DNA of 37,184 nucleotides from a virus, in IMG/VR virus record IMGVR_UViG_3300033064_000066, positions 1-37,184 of that record; one strand, 5' to 3'. How positions within the stretch are numbered: the stretch's first letter is position 1; every line of letters begins with the position of its first letter. A program made the translations under genes and the position numbers. The notes below the pieces were generated by a model. That model was not told the DNA's origin and searched no databases. It was given only the letters and a program-made list of their open reading frames with translations. Below, one piece after another: positions 1 through 6,436 of the stretch.

Positions 1-219
1 GGTAAAGAAAAAATTACGGCGGTTAGCGCAGCCGTTGTTACACAGAAGTTACAACAAATGTCGTCAGGGTTTGTTTACAGTACCGAAACAACTGCGTCTA
101 ATACGCCTGGGCGCATGAACATCACCCAGACGCCTATCTGGTTTAGCACCCATAAGTTTGATATGTTAGATGAGCTGCTGAACGAGAACCAACGGGCGAA
201 CACCATTATTGTTTACAAC
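1..219. repeat. Left copy of 219-base terminal redundancy
   Basis: Bases 1-219 match 36966-37184 without gaps. There are five substitutions, at 93, 99, 105, 121 and 129, all within 37 bases. Four are synonymous in the helicase frame and one changes Ile to Val. The repeat shows that the contig closes on itself. The mismatches suggest that two strain variants were assembled, not a clonally maintained direct terminal repeat. Confidence 0.95.
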
Positions 220-573
220 TATGTTGAGGAGCTGGCAGAACTTAAGCGTAAGTACCCTAACGCACAGACAATCAATGATCCGCAGTCGATTGCACGCTGG
301 AACGCAGGCGAAATAGAACTGTTGTTAATTCACCCACTATCCGCTGGGCATGGGTTAAACCTACAGCATGGCGGATGCAAGATGGTGTTTGTGTCTCTGC
401 CGTGGTCGCTAGAGTATTACGAACAAACCATCGGCAGACTGCACCGAAGCGGTCAAAAGCATGATGTGTGGGTTTACATCCTTATCACAACAAAAACGAT
501 TGAGGAACGCATTTTGGGCGCCTTGAAAGATAAAAAGGCGTTATCGGAAATAGCTATGGAGGAGCTGACATGA
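1..573 (+). CDS. SNF2-like DNA helicase, C-terminal part (continues from 36198-37184)
   Basis: This is the 3' part of a helicase gene whose 5' part is at 36198-37184. It is in frame from base 1, and joining the halves through the repeat gives about 446 residues. The visible part is the second RecA-like domain of a superfamily 2 helicase. It has GHGLNLQHG (motif V region) and QTIGRLHRSGQ (motif VI, arginine finger), followed by a basic helical tail. Motif VI of the HRxGQ type is characteristic of SNF2/HepA-like proteins. The ATG at base 58 is internal, not the true start. Phage proteins of this type probably act in replication or recombination; here the gene follows a VRR-NUC nuclease, so the two may act together. 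The stop at 571-573 overlaps the next start (ATGA). Confidence 0.9.
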   Translation, partial: GKEKITAVSAAVVTQKLQQMSSGFVYSTETTASNTPGRMNITQTPIWFSTHKFDMLDELLNENQRANTIIVYNYVEELAELKRKYPNAQTINDPQSIARWNAGEIELLLIHPLSAGHGLNLQHGGCKMVFVSLPWSLEYYEQTIGRLHRSGQKHDVWVYILITTKTIEERILGALKDKKALSEIAMEELT

Positions 574-788
574 ACGAACAACAGTTGATTAAATTGCTAG
601 AGAGTGCTGAGGCTACGATTGCACGGTTGATGTTAGAAGTTAATCGGCTATCTAAAGAAGTTGAGTTGCGTGAGTTAACCGATGATGAGATAAAAGAAGT
701 GTATGACCAGTATTTTGATGTTAATAATTTTGGATGGTTACAACGTGAATGTATTAGAGAAATTTTACAGAAAGCGAGAGAGAAATGA
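570..788 (+). CDS. Small phage protein, LQKAREK-tail paralog 1
   Basis: A 72-residue protein of unknown function. It starts by an ATGA overlap with the helicase stop and has a GGAGGAG ribosome site about 7 bases upstream. The first 35 residues look like a short amphipathic coiled coil (LLESAEATIARLMLEVNRL). The second half has the pattern LTDDEI, a spacer, then an Ile/Leu-rich helix ending in LQKAREK. The gene at 878-1099 ends the same way, so the two are probably paralogs. This terminal pattern occurs in many small phage proteins without known function. Confidence 0.8.
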   Translation: MNEQQLIKLLESAEATIARLMLEVNRLSKEVELRELTDDEIKEVYDQYFDVNNFGWLQRECIREILQKAREK

Positions 789-862
789 CCCGCTACATTT
801 GCGTACATTGTAAGTCAAAAATACTAACCATACTGGTTAGATGCCCGTATTGCAGTAAATAA
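785..862 (+). CDS. 25-residue zinc-ribbon microprotein
   Basis: A tiny reading frame starting by ATGA overlap with the preceding stop (ATG 785-787, TGA 786-788) and ending in TAA at 860-862. The translation has CVHC near the N-terminus and CPYC near the C-terminus, separated by a short basic/hydrophobic stretch. That is a classic four-cysteine zinc-ribbon layout compressed into 25 residues. The motif pair and the tight coupling make chance unlikely. A role in nucleic acid or protein binding is possible but not shown. The next gene follows after 15 bases and has its own AAGGAG site. Confidence 0.7.
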   Translation: MTRYICVHCKSKILTILVRCPYCSK

Positions 863-877
863 CCAAGGAGAAGAACC

Positions 878-1099
878 ATGACTGAATCAGTAGCGTATAT
901 GTCTGAAAATGGCGTACTTTTTAAAGAAATGCCACCAAACCCCATGTTTGAATTGACGCCACTTTATAAGTTGCGTGATATATCAGATAAGGAGATAGAA
1001 GAACTTGCAAGTTTTATTTTTACTGAAGATCGGGCGTATGAATATTGCGATGTGTATAAATTTGCTAGAGCATTACTACAGAAAGCAAGGGAAAAATGA
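878..1099 (+). CDS. Small phage protein, LQKAREK-tail paralog 2
   Basis: A 73-residue protein preceded by a strong ribosome site (AAGGAG at 865-870, about 7 bases before ATG). The N-terminal 30 residues are unlike the first paralog (570-788). The C-terminal half repeats its design: ISDKEIEELA, an aromatic/acidic spacer, then FARALLQKAREK. The shared tail suggests a common interaction module on different N-termini. The function is unknown. The last codons overlap the next start (ATGA, 1096-1099). Confidence 0.8.
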   Translation: MTESVAYMSENGVLFKEMPPNPMFELTPLYKLRDISDKEIEELASFIFTEDRAYEYCDVYKFARALLQKAREK

Positions 1100-1728
1100 G
1101 CTATATCGTTGCGTCCTTGCCGCCTGTTAAATGTTTTGTAAAGCGCGAGTTTTTGTACAACGACCACAAAGGGCATAACGAGTTAGAACCTTGCGTCTGG
1201 GTTAGCCTTAAAGCCTTGCGTGGGCAGGTCTTTCGTATTGAAAGCCTATTGCCTGCGTATGGCGCGCTGTACGACAAGTTGCCCATCCATGCGTATGTCT
1301 GGCACGCTGACGCTGGTGATCTGCCAATTGATGTGTTGCAGTTGTGGGATTGCATGAGTTACAGATTTACCATTATTGAAAAGATTGCCTTGCGTAATTT
1401 GGGCGTAAAGTTTTTGGGTAAAGACAAAGCCTGGCACTTTGGCAAATATTTGTTTACGGTAGACTTCTGCGCTGACGGCTTGGATGTAGACACAACCTTT
1501 ACTGAACAGGCCGAGGAACACAAGTCTTTTAACTTTATCCAGTTAGAGAACGGTCAATTTGCTACGCAACCCAACAACCGTTGCTTGTGGTACGACCAAA
1601 GCCTAATCCCTGCTGAGACAAAGTTCCCTGACTTTCAGGCAGCGCAAAGGCTATGGACAGTTGATGGCACACGCAAATGGTCGGCAGGCGACGATTGGTT
1701 TTATGACATTAAGGAGAAGAAAGAATGA
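1096..1728 (+). CDS. Conserved-looking phage protein of unknown function
   Basis: A 210-residue soluble protein that I cannot assign. It is rich in aromatic residues and Trp/Cys/His (VWVSLKALRG, YVWHADAGDLP, WDCMSYRF, RKWSAGDDWFYD), with no signal peptide or membrane segment. The composition and length suggest a compact alpha/beta domain. It starts by ATGA overlap with the previous gene behind a purine-rich AAGGGA. It ends by ATGA overlap with the next gene, so it is translated within the same small-gene operon. It is the only mid-sized gene in this cluster and so possibly the one with enzymatic or host-takeover function, but nothing in the sequence proves this. Confidence 0.8.
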   Translation: MSYIVASLPPVKCFVKREFLYNDHKGHNELEPCVWVSLKALRGQVFRIESLLPAYGALYDKLPIHAYVWHADAGDLPIDVLQLWDCMSYRFTIIEKIALRNLGVKFLGKDKAWHFGKYLFTVDFCADGLDVDTTFTEQAEEHKSFNFIQLENGQFATQPNNRCLWYDQSLIPAETKFPDFQAAQRLWTVDGTRKWSAGDDWFYDIKEKKE

Positions 1729-1919
1729 AAAGGTTATTACAATACAAAGCCAAGCTGAAGGCGGCAATGGCTGAGGAAACAATCAGGGCGAGGCAGTACA
1801 ACGCTGCGCTTAGATCGTTAAAGAAAATTACTGCTGAAACTATTGAATTACAAAGAAAGGTCGAACATGAAACCGCTAAGTTGGCGCAAGCTGCAAGCCG
1901 TACTGAATCAGCTCAATGA
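1725..1919 (+). CDS. Small basic coiled-coil protein
   Basis: A 64-residue protein starting by ATGA overlap with the previous stop and preceded by AAGGAGAAGAA. Nearly the whole chain is predicted helical and rich in Lys, Ala and Glu (YKAKLKAAMAEETIRARQYN; IELQRKVEHETAKLAQAA), consistent with a short coiled coil. Its 3' end overlaps the next gene by 53 bases in another frame. The function is unknown. Confidence 0.7.
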   Translation: MKRLLQYKAKLKAAMAEETIRARQYNAALRSLKKITAETIELQRKVEHETAKLAQAASRTESAQ

Positions 1920-2061
1920 GTCTGAAGTATTAATTATGCTGATTGAGGAGCGACGTGGCCTCAAGCGAGCATCCATTATGGAGCGTTTGCACATGAGGTA
2001 CAACACTTTACGGGTGAGCCGTGAGCGTATTGAGATTATGAAGGAAGCTATTGCGCCATGA
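1867..2061 (+). CDS. Small helical, possibly HTH, protein
   Basis: I choose the ATG at 1867 (MKPLSWRKLQ) over the upstream ATG at 1843. AAAGGTCG lies just before 1867, and the longer form would overlap the previous gene even more. The 64-residue product is basic and helical. It has a segment RRGLKRASIMERLHMRYNTL that could be a helix-turn-helix (assignment uncertain). Even with this start the gene overlaps 1725-1919 by 53 bases in a different frame. It ends by ATGA overlap with the next start at 2058. Confidence 0.65.
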   Translation: MKPLSWRKLQAVLNQLNESEVLIMLIEERRGLKRASIMERLHMRYNTLRVSRERIEIMKEAIAP

Positions 2062-2228
2062 CCGAACCTGATTTTTATGCTTGGTCACACGCCAATTTAG
2101 TTGAATTTGCAACAGAAGCGTATTCTCGGATTTTAGAGGATACTTATGAGATAGAATTATTAAAACAAGATTTGCGAACGGCTATCCAAGCCTACCGACA
2201 AGTCAATACAAGGAGCAACTATGAATAA
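2058..2228 (+). CDS. Small phage protein of the W-LVEFA...DLRTAIQAYR type
   Basis: A 56-residue acidic helical protein (ATG 2058-2060, TAA 2226-2228). Its pattern, an N-terminal Trp, then NLVEFATEAY, then DLRTAIQAYRQ, resembles a small protein type that I recognise from many phages of proteobacteria; its function is unknown. It begins by overlap with the previous stop, and its end overlaps the next start by 8 bases, so it is part of the same coupled chain. Confidence 0.7.
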   Translation: MTEPDFYAWSHANLVEFATEAYSRILEDTYEIELLKQDLRTAIQAYRQVNTRSNYE

Positions 2229-2397
2229 TACCGACAAGAATATGATTACGCAAATGATTCGGGCAGGGCGATTTAACCCTGAAATATGCGAGTTATTACG
2301 CCAGAAGCAAGTTGAAGATTCTAAGAAGATGATTAAACAGATGGGCGAAAGATATTGTTGCCACGCCAATAACGCGCCAAAGAAAGGTGCTTACTAA
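2221..2397 (+). CDS. Small basic protein of unknown function
   Basis: A 58-residue protein preceded by AAGGAG 6 bases before its ATG (2221-2223) and ending in TAA at 2395-2397. It has a helical Met/Gln/Lys-rich body, a CC pair near the C-terminus (ERYCCHAN) and a basic tail. No family is recognised. The stop overlaps the start of the sigma-like gene by one base (TAATG). Confidence 0.65.
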   Translation: MNNTDKNMITQMIRAGRFNPEICELLRQKQVEDSKKMIKQMGERYCCHANNAPKKGAY

Positions 2398-2588
2398 TGG
2401 ACGACGACTACGACGATTATTTGCCTGAGCCACAGAACAATGAGAATTACATGAGCCAGCAAGAGGTTGCAGATGAGTTAGGGATTTCCCGTAGTCGAGT
2501 TAGTGAAATTGAAAATATGGCTTTACGGAAGTTTCAGCTCCGTTTACTAAGCCGTTATTCAGTAGGATTACTAGGAGACGTGATATGA
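2397..2588 (+). CDS. Sigma-70 region 4-like HTH protein
   Basis: A 63-residue protein with a very acidic first 18 residues (MDDDYDDYLPEPQ), then a helix-turn-helix matching sigma factor region 4.2: SQQEVADELGISRSRVSEIE followed by ALRKF. In host sigma factors this region recognises the -35 element. A stand-alone version could redirect host RNA polymerase, compete with host sigma, or act as a simple DNA-binding regulator. It is the only clear transcription-factor-like protein in the genome, so it is the best candidate for control of the late or early blocks. It overlaps both neighbours by stop/start sharing. Confidence 0.75.
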   Translation: MDDDYDDYLPEPQNNENYMSQQEVADELGISRSRVSEIENMALRKFQLRLLSRYSVGLLGDVI

Positions 2589-2794
2589 AAACAGATGGCG
2601 TAACTATTTTGGTATGCTTGTTTGGCATTATTGTCTGCACTTACCTAATTGCTTTTACAGAACTAACCCGCAGGGAAGAACGCCCTAGAGTTAGCTGCGA
2701 TGTCATTATGGGTGGTTGGCACCCTGACATACCGCAACGCTACGCACAGATGTGCTTTGAAGCGCGTCAGATGGCTAAACAACAGTCACGCTAA
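2585..2794 (+). CDS. Small protein with one N-terminal membrane segment
   Basis: A 69-residue protein starting by ATGA overlap behind TAGGAGACG. Residues about 7-26 (VTILVCLFGIIVCTYLIAF) form one membrane segment. The rest is basic/polar with two cysteines (CDVIMGGWHPD, MCFEARQ) and probably faces one side of the inner membrane. It is the last gene of the rightward block. Its final 9 bases overlap the end of the convergent muramidase gene. Its position next to the lysis genes allows a spanin or lysis-regulator role, but it lacks a lipobox and I cannot support that further. Confidence 0.7.
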   Translation: MKTDGVTILVCLFGIIVCTYLIAFTELTRREERPRVSCDVIMGGWHPDIPQRYAQMCFEARQMAKQQSR

Positions 2795-3322
2795 CATAGT
2801 TGACGCGGATGTTTGCACGTCAGCAACACGCTTGAGCCATCCTTTGCCGTATGTTTGGAAGGTCGGCAACGACTTGTAGAACGCTTCTTTGCTATTGCTG
2901 AATTTGTCTAGCAAGTCTTTACCGTCTGCATCTTGGATTGCTTTTAGCGTTGCAGGGCCAATAGAGCCGTCAGCAGTCACGCCAAGGGCTTTCTGTATCA
3001 TCTTACGAGCAGCGGCTGGCCCAGCATTAATAGCAAAATCAAACACGGCGTAATCCACGCCAGCAGGTAAATCATCACCTCGAACGGCATCCCAATAATC
3101 TCTTTTGTATAACGGTTTAACATCTTCTTTCTTTAGCGCCTTCATATCATCTTGTGTAACAGTATGCCCGATGTACTTCTCCCAATTGGCTTGAGTACAC
3201 CCCCACATGGTGCATCCCTTGCGCCCGTCGAGTAACTTATTGCCAGGATCACGTTCATCGTTTGTAAAACCACCCTCATGGGCGATGACCATATCAAAAG
3301 ACTTATCCCAATTGCTAATCAT
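2786..3322 (-). CDS. Endolysin: GH108 N-acetylmuramidase with peptidoglycan-binding C-terminus
   Basis: A 178-residue endolysin predicted to cleave glycan strands of peptidoglycan at lysis. Near the N-terminus is HEGGFTNDERDPGN, the GH108 signature; Glu16 is the expected catalytic acid. About residues 85-150 (VDYAVFDFAINAG; GVTADGSIGPATLKAI) match the peptidoglycan-binding domain that normally follows GH108. There is no signal peptide, so the protein should need a holin. It lies at the downstream end of the late block, and its ATG overlaps the stop of a 59-residue membrane protein (ATGA). Its 3' end overlaps the convergent gene by 9 bases, and I see no terminator hairpin there. Confidence 0.93.
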   Translation of the reverse strand: MISNWDKSFDMVIAHEGGFTNDERDPGNKLLDGRKGCTMWGCTQANWEKYIGHTVTQDDMKALKKEDVKPLYKRDYWDAVRGDDLPAGVDYAVFDFAINAGPAAARKMIQKALGVTADGSIGPATLKAIQDADGKDLLDKFSNSKEAFYKSLPTFQTYGKGWLKRVADVQTSASTMLA

Positions 3323-3498
3323 TTTGCAGACAACGGTTGTGTTGTTAAGAATCGTAATATCACAATGCCGACTGAGATAAATACGCCTGCTGCCATCTGT
3401 AGCGTTGGTGAGCTAAGTAGCCCAACGTAGCCTTGCAGAATAGACAATACAGCAATTAAGATTGCAAACCAGACGGTTTTACTTTTAAAAATGTTCAT
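3319..3498 (-). CDS. 59-residue membrane protein in lysis cassette
   Basis: A short gene starting at ATG 3498-3496 (overlapping the upstream stop, ATGA) and ending at TGA 3321-3319 (overlapping the muramidase start, ATGA). The translation has two hydrophobic segments, residues about 9-27 (VWFAILIAVLSILQGYVGLL) and 35-51 (MAAGVFISVGIVILRFL), with a short loop containing Pro. The two-segment hairpin layout and the position just before the endolysin resemble small holins or pinholin-type proteins, but this is inference. The overlap on both ends strongly supports it as a real gene. Confidence 0.8.
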   Translation of the reverse strand: MNIFKSKTVWFAILIAVLSILQGYVGLLSSPTLQMAAGVFISVGIVILRFLTTQPLSAK

Positions 3499-3893
3499 TT
3501 TTTACCTTTCATGTCCATGATTTTCTCAAGCGTTCTACCACCAAAATAAAAACTCATTATAAGCATACCCCATTGACCTAACAATTCTACATAATTATTG
3601 TTAACTTCAATATCCCATGCAGACATCATACCAAACGTAGTGTAGGTTACTAGAATAAATACAAGGGTCATAGGGCGAATGTTCTTAGACATCCAAGAGT
3701 CTGACATCATGTCGGCTTGCACGCGCTTGGTCAGCTCTTGTTGTTCGTTCATGTCGGCTTGCAACTGAGCCAACTCGCCATTCTTTTGCATCTCTAATAG
3801 CTTTAGCTGGGCTTCTTGTTTGGCTTGCGGATCAGGCACAAACTTATCTACCAGCTTCATACCAACACTTAAAATATCGTCTATTCCAAACAT
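3495..3893 (-). CDS. Holin, GTA three-TM type
   Basis: A 132-residue protein. The N-terminal part carries an amphipathic Gln/Lys-rich coil (KLVDKFVPDPQAKQEAQLKL) and a charged linker ending DSWMSKNIRPMT. Hydrophobic segments then follow near residues 74-93 and 103-120. This order of KFxPDP, coil, SWxSKNIRP and C-terminal membrane hairpin is what I know from the holin family associated with gene transfer agent release (3TM type). It probably forms membrane lesions that let the muramidase out. It lies three genes after the first lysis membrane protein and shares stop/start overlaps with its neighbours. Confidence 0.8.
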   Translation of the reverse strand: MFGIDDILSVGMKLVDKFVPDPQAKQEAQLKLLEMQKNGELAQLQADMNEQQELTKRVQADMMSDSWMSKNIRPMTLVFILVTYTTFGMMSAWDIEVNNNYVELLGQWGMLIMSFYFGGRTLEKIMDMKGKK

Positions 3894-4183
3894 TATTTAT
3901 TCTTCCTAAAATGTAGCAACGCCAAGTCAAATATGATAATAGATGCACCAATGTCTTTGGTTATCCATAATGGGAACAAAGTATCTACAGGGTACGCGCC
4001 GTACTCAAAGAAGTGTAATGAACGCATAACCTGAACCATTAGCCCTGTTGTCATTACAAATATGCCAATTTTTGACAACATACGCATATCGGTAAAGAAT
4101 CCCGAAAACGCTAAGAAAGCTACTACAAAGACTGCAATTAGTTCAATTACTAGAATAGACATGAGCCAATGAATGATTGTCAT
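3893..4183 (-). CDS. Three-TM membrane protein of lysis cassette
   Basis: A 96-residue, very hydrophobic protein with three likely membrane helices, residues about 5-30 (WLMSILVIELIAVFVVAFLA), 38-55 (IGIFVMTTGLMVQVMR) and 72-90 (KDIGASIIIFDLALLHF), and a short basic tail. No family is recognised. Its start overlaps the upstream stop by 4 bases and its end overlaps the next start by one base. A holin accessory or antiholin role fits the context but is unproven. Confidence 0.75.
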   Translation of the reverse strand: MTIIHWLMSILVIELIAVFVVAFLAFSGFFTDMRMLSKIGIFVMTTGLMVQVMRSLHFFEYGAYPVDTLFPLWITKDIGASIIIFDLALLHFRKNK

Positions 4184-4539
4184 TTTCTTGTTTTTGGTTT
4201 ATGTTTAATCTCATCAGCAATTTCTTTGATGTCCATGTGTTCGCGCTTGACCATGTAATTAGACACCCAATTGATGACAGCTACACTACACAGACCAAGT
4301 ACCCATGCTAATCCAATCTGCATATCCAACTTCTCAGGGTTAATGCCTAGTTTTTCAGCCACTATTCCTGTGAAAGCAAAGCCTGCCATTGCGCTGATCC
4401 CGCCTGCAATAAAGACAGACGCAACCTTACCTTTTTCTTGTAACTTTTCAGGAGTCCAGAACATAGCAAGCGACAAGCCACCAAATAAACCCCCAAGGGC
4501 AGGCGCTAGCTTTTCAATTAGGAATCCTTCAGGCATCAT
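4180..4539 (-). CDS. Putative holin with three membrane segments
   Basis: A 119-residue protein with a hydrophobic N-terminal half: GGLFGGLSLAMFW, ASVFIAGGISAMAGFAFTGI and IGLAWVLGLCSVAVINWV. A highly charged C-terminal tail follows (KREHMDIKEIADEIKHKPKTRK). The basic cytoplasmic tail, size and location among lysis genes are typical of phage holins. The start by overlap with 4536-4733 and the end overlap with the next gene indicate coupled translation. Several proteins here could be the true holin. Confidence 0.75.
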   Translation of the reverse strand: MMPEGFLIEKLAPALGGLFGGLSLAMFWTPEKLQEKGKVASVFIAGGISAMAGFAFTGIVAEKLGINPEKLDMQIGLAWVLGLCSVAVINWVSNYMVKREHMDIKEIADEIKHKPKTRK

Positions 4540-4733
4540 TTTACAATGACCGCTTGTAGCAACTCCATAAAAGTGTCCTTACCAAAAAATGTAACGCCTA
4601 TTAACGCATACAACATATACTCAATGCGAGCTATACGTTTAGCCCCACGATCAAAGGATTCCTCAATGCGCTTATATCGTTCCGCGCATACTGCCTCATG
4701 CACGCTAATTCGTGTATTGTTCTCGGCTTCCAT
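4536..4733 (-). CDS. Small coil-plus-C-terminal-TM protein
   Basis: A 65-residue protein preceded by AAGGTAATT. The N-terminal 40 residues form a charged helix (EAVCAERYKRIEESFDRGAKRI) and the C-terminal region has one hydrophobic segment (YMLYALIGVTFF). This layout resembles haemolysin XhlA-like proteins that accompany phage holins. The likeness rests on layout only. It is the first of five membrane-protein genes of the lysis cassette and starts 2 bases after the upstream virion gene ends. Confidence 0.7.
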   Translation of the reverse strand: MEAENNTRISVHEAVCAERYKRIEESFDRGAKRIARIEYMLYALIGVTFFGKDTFMELLQAVIVK

Positions 4734-4735
4734 AA

Positions 4736-6436
4736 TTACCTTGCAAGTGCGTTTTTATTTTCGCGGATAACTCCACCCGCCTGCATACCTATTAAAGCGT
4801 TACGAACGCTTTCATTGCTTAATCCTTCTGCCAAGTTTTTATACTTATCGTATTTAGGTAAAATATTAGCTTGGCCTTTTGGCGATAACATACGTTGCCG
4901 TGTATACGCTGAAAGTAATTCTGGCGCAATTGCACCTATAAATGCACCAGGCCCGCCGCCAACTACTGCACCAGTAAAAGCCCCTGCGCCACTAAGACTA
5001 CGACCTAAAACTGTTCCTGCACCTGGTGTACCAATTGTACTAGGGGGTACGTTAACTCTTGGAAAAGTATTAGCAAATTCAGCTATAGTTTTTAAATCAC
5101 CTGTCATATACTTATCGTTTTGGATATCTCGACTTAATTTTTTAGCGTCTACAGAACCTGAACCTACACGGATAGCGTCTTCAATTGTATGACTAATTGC
5201 CATGCGTTGACGTGATGCTTTAAATTGTTCTAATAAATTTGCTAATTTAGGGTCGCCCGATGCTTCTAAATTACGCGCAATTTGACTTTCTAAAGCCGTA
5301 GATATATCAAGTTGCGATTTAGCTAAAGCATTTTCGCCTTTTCTAAAATTACCGCTAGCTTGTTCACGTAAATTTTTAATAACATCTACGGCATCCGCAG
5401 CGTCAAATTTTTCAACTTGATATCTAGAAATTAATTTACCTACTTCATCAGGTACGGCTTCAGGAAAAGATTTAGATGGGCCTGTATATTTTGATTGAAT
5501 ATTAGCTAGATCATCTAAATAAACATTATCCGCAACAATGTTGCCTAAATTTTTAATAGGTTCATAGCCTTTAGCGTATTCTGCTGTGCGAATACTTTTC
5601 ATTGCTTCAGGTGTCAACGCAGAATTTTCAGTTAAACCTACAGCGCGGCGAGCTACTTTATCTGCCATTTGTTGATTCTTAATAGATGCAAGTTGCTCTA
5701 GATAAGTTTTACCCGCAATTCGTTCTTTTATAACATTTGCGCCAGTAGGCGTTAAACTACCAGGTGTTACAACAAAACCTTCTCTTTGCGCGGCAAGAAC
5801 ATTTGCGTCACGAACAACGTTGGCTTCTTTTTGTGACTGTAACAAAGCATTTTTAGACTTTGCCATCATTTCTACTGGTTTTACTACAACATTAAGTGGG
5901 TTTGTAGCCGATGCAGCGGTTGTTAATGCACCTGCGGTCTTAGCTAATCCAACTTTACTTGCGGCGGCTGCGCCACCTGAGAATAACAACGATAGATCAC
6001 TAATAGCGCCAACAGGATCTTCAGCTACAGTACGCTTAATTTTTTCCCAATCGCCATAACGATCTTTATAAATACCGCCAATAGCGTTAGCCGTATCAAT
6101 AGATTTTGCTAAACCTTCAGGGTTTTCGCTAACATTTACAACAAATTTTTGCGCTTGTTCTGGCAAAGCGTTATAGAAACCACCGCCAATAGCTTGGCTT
6201 ATTGTTTGTAATGTTTCTGCTGGACTTGTAATAGCTTGATACACTCCTGAAACAGCGCTAGCGGCGCTTTTAGGTAGATTTTTTAACGCGGCAGCAGGTA
6301 CTTCGCTACCAGCATAAGCACGTCGTTGATATGGCGCGTCAGACATAGTAACAGAAGATTTATCCCAAGTAATATCTTCTTTTTGAGGGGATACTGGCGC
6401 TGCAGGCGCGTCCCAAACAATTTGTTCAGCAGACAT
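4736..6436 (-). CDS. Ejection/internal virion protein, gp16-like position
   Basis: A 566-residue protein at the position where P22-like phages encode the last ejection protein (gp16). The N-terminus is Ala/Pro-rich and disordered-looking (VWDAPAAPVSPQKED). The middle is helical with a hydrophobic Gly/Ala stretch (LLFSGGAAAASKVGLAKTAG). The C-terminal part has another Gly/Ala-rich segment, GAFTGAVVGGGPGAFIGAIA, that could insert in membrane. Such segments are expected in proteins that exit the capsid and help DNA cross the cell envelope. Sequence similarity to P22 gp16 is not evident by eye, so the assignment rests on order and composition. Its ATG overlaps the upstream stop by one base. Confidence 0.65.
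   Translation of the reverse strand: MSAEQIVWDAPAAPVSPQKEDITWDKSSVTMSDAPYQRRAYAGSEVPAAALKNLPKSAASAVSGVYQAITSPAETLQTISQAIGGGFYNALPEQAQKFVVNVSENPEGLAKSIDTANAIGGIYKDRYGDWEKIKRTVAEDPVGAISDLSLLFSGGAAAASKVGLAKTAGALTTAASATNPLNVVVKPVEMMAKSKNALLQSQKEANVVRDANVLAAQREGFVVTPGSLTPTGANVIKERIAGKTYLEQLASIKNQQMADKVARRAVGLTENSALTPEAMKSIRTAEYAKGYEPIKNLGNIVADNVYLDDLANIQSKYTGPSKSFPEAVPDEVGKLISRYQVEKFDAADAVDVIKNLREQASGNFRKGENALAKSQLDISTALESQIARNLEASGDPKLANLLEQFKASRQRMAISHTIEDAIRVGSGSVDAKKLSRDIQNDKYMTGDLKTIAEFANTFPRVNVPPSTIGTPGAGTVLGRSLSGAGAFTGAVVGGGPGAFIGAIAPELLSAYTRQRMLSPKGQANILPKYDKYKNLAEGLSNESVRNALIGMQAGGVIRENKNALAR

Noticed and set aside
1-219. True direct terminal repeat as in T7-like phages
   Set aside because: Five mismatches and a position inside a helicase gene argue for overlap of a circular or permuted genome.
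58-573. Independent 171-residue gene starting at 58
   Set aside because: The frame is open from base 1 and continues from the helicase at the right edge, so the ATG at 58 is internal.
4698-5192. 164-residue rightward frame opposite the gp16-position gene
   Set aside because: Antisense shadow of 4736-6436, no supporting motif or ribosome site.
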